Below, in pieces: positions 8,111-8,657 of a stretch of 8,657 nt of DNA. The position numbers and the translations under genes are program-made. The stretch is from positions 1 to 8,657 of the forward strand of contig CAMVPV010000035.1 in NCBI GenBank assembly GCA_947169455.1. Reading direction: 5' to 3'. Under the pieces are notes generated by a model, which made no database searches, had not been told where the DNA came from, and saw nothing but the letters and a program-made list of their open reading frames with translations. This stretch comes from an uncultured Clostridia bacterium (GTDB lineage Bacteria; Bacillota_A; Clostridia; Oscillospirales; Ruminococcaceae). Numbering within the stretch: the first letter of the stretch is position 1; every line of letters starts with the position of its first letter.

Positions 8111-8136
8111 GATTTGCATTAAAACTTATGCGAATC
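8111..8136 (+). promoter_or_regulatory. Inverted repeat, candidate operator upstream of the YcxB-like gene
   Basis: GATTTGCAT (8111-8119) and ATGCGAATC (8128-8136) are inverted copies differing at one position, with 8 nt between them. The dyad overlaps a weak promoter-like pair, TTGCAT (8114-8119), 18 nt, TTAAAT (8138-8143). It ends about 15 nt before the ribosome site AGGAG (8151-8155). A repressor binding here could block the -35 region. It could also be an mRNA hairpin, since the mismatch is a G-U pair. No regulator is identified. Confidence 0.4.
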
Positions 8137-8164
8137 GTTAAATAAAGTATAGGAGATGAACTAT

Positions 8165-8657
8165 ATGCCCGCAGTAAGAACTACACCTTCTGTTGAAGCT
8201 TTTAAAAAATACTGGTGGAACAGAAAAGCTACGGTAAATAACCTTATCATGTGGATCGTGCTTATTGTTATTGATGTGCTGCTCATTGCTGTTGGTGCGA
8301 TTACTCCGGGGGCAAGTTCAGATGATTTCCTGATGATATTCGTCATTCTGGGTATCATTTATATTATCAGGATGGTGAATACTCCGAAAAAGCTCTATGA
8401 CAGGGTAATGAAGATATCTCCCGATCAGGTGGAGACCGTGGCTTTCGGAGATATCGGCTTCACTGTTGAACTAAGGGGCACTAATGTCATGGAACATAGG
8501 GAGATCCCCTATGTCCGTGTGACTTCAGCTCAGTATAAAGACGGCTGGTTCTATATCGTCGTCGATCAGATATACACCAATTTTTTCTGTACATCCGACT
8601 TCATCGAGGGTACTCCCGAGGAACTGCTGAATATTCTCAGCGCTAAAGTCGGAAACA
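8165..8657 (+). CDS. YcxB-like membrane protein (3' end beyond the window)
   Basis: Open from ATG at 8165 to the window end: 164 residues, no stop seen. A polar basic N-terminus (residues 1-24) is followed by two hydrophobic helices (about 25-46 and 53-70). A soluble, beta-rich domain then runs on: KISPDQVETVAFG, EIPYVRVTSAQYKDGWFYIVVDQ, SDFIEGTPEELLNILSAKVG. Two N-terminal helices plus a C-terminal domain with a Y-x-x-V-x-x-x-x-Y-x-D-G-W-F-Y strand pair and a final F-x-x-G-T-P-E-E-L helix resemble the YcxB-like C-terminal domain family (function unknown, common in Firmicutes). That similarity is by recall, not search. The ribosome site AGGAG (8151-8155) lies 9 nt before ATG. The gene is probably nearly complete here, since this helix normally ends the domain. 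Confidence 0.75.
   Translation, partial: MPAVRTTPSVEAFKKYWWNRKATVNNLIMWIVLIVIDVLLIAVGAITPGASSDDFLMIFVILGIIYIIRMVNTPKKLYDRVMKISPDQVETVAFGDIGFTVELRGTNVMEHREIPYVRVTSAQYKDGWFYIVVDQIYTNFFCTSDFIEGTPEELLNILSAKVGN

Overview
The window is a complete F1Fo ATP synthase operon on the minus strand (atpI-B-E-F-H-A-G-D-C, reading from about 6989 down to 41). It is followed on the plus strand by a divergently transcribed tRNA cluster (Pro-UGG, Thr-UGU, Tyr-GUA) and two small membrane-protein genes, the second cut off by the window end. The gene order, the AtpI leader gene, the CCA-encoded tRNAs, the strong sigma-A-type promoters and the protein sequences suggest an anaerobic Firmicute of the class Clostridia, most likely a Ruminococcus-like gut bacterium. 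That assignment is inferred from general resemblance, not from a search.

Layout: 1-40 is 3' flanking sequence with no visible terminator. 41-6989 holds nine atp genes in one tight transcription unit, with gaps of 65 nt or less and one ATGA overlap between atpF and atpH. 6990-7210 is a divergent control region with a minus-strand promoter for atp (TTGCAA-N17-TATAAT) and a plus-strand promoter for tRNA-Pro (TTGACA-N17-TATAAT). 7211-7581 carries the three tRNAs, with a second perfect promoter ahead of tRNA-Thr and an intrinsic terminator after tRNA-Tyr. 7632-8027 is a two-helix membrane protein with a Pro/Ala/Gln-rich tail, closed by a terminator. 8165 to the end is a probable YcxB-like membrane protein, incomplete at its 3' end.

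The nine atp products build the rotary enzyme. a, b and c form the membrane motor, with AtpI as assembly factor; delta is the stator link; alpha3beta3 is the catalytic head; gamma and epsilon are the rotor shaft. In a fermenting anaerobe the complex often runs in the ATP-hydrolysing direction to energise the membrane. The c subunit carries a glutamate in both transmembrane helices and a V-x-E-S-T-x-x-Y ligand pattern, the signature described for Na+-coupled two-carboxylate rotors, so sodium coupling is predicted.

No new multi-gene system was found. The points worth a second look are the c-subunit ion site, the absence of any ATG/GTG/TTG start at the expected N-terminus of atpC, RNA hairpins on both sides of atpE and between atpH and atpA, a degenerate ATP-binding motif in epsilon, and the unrecognised small membrane protein just behind the tRNA terminator.
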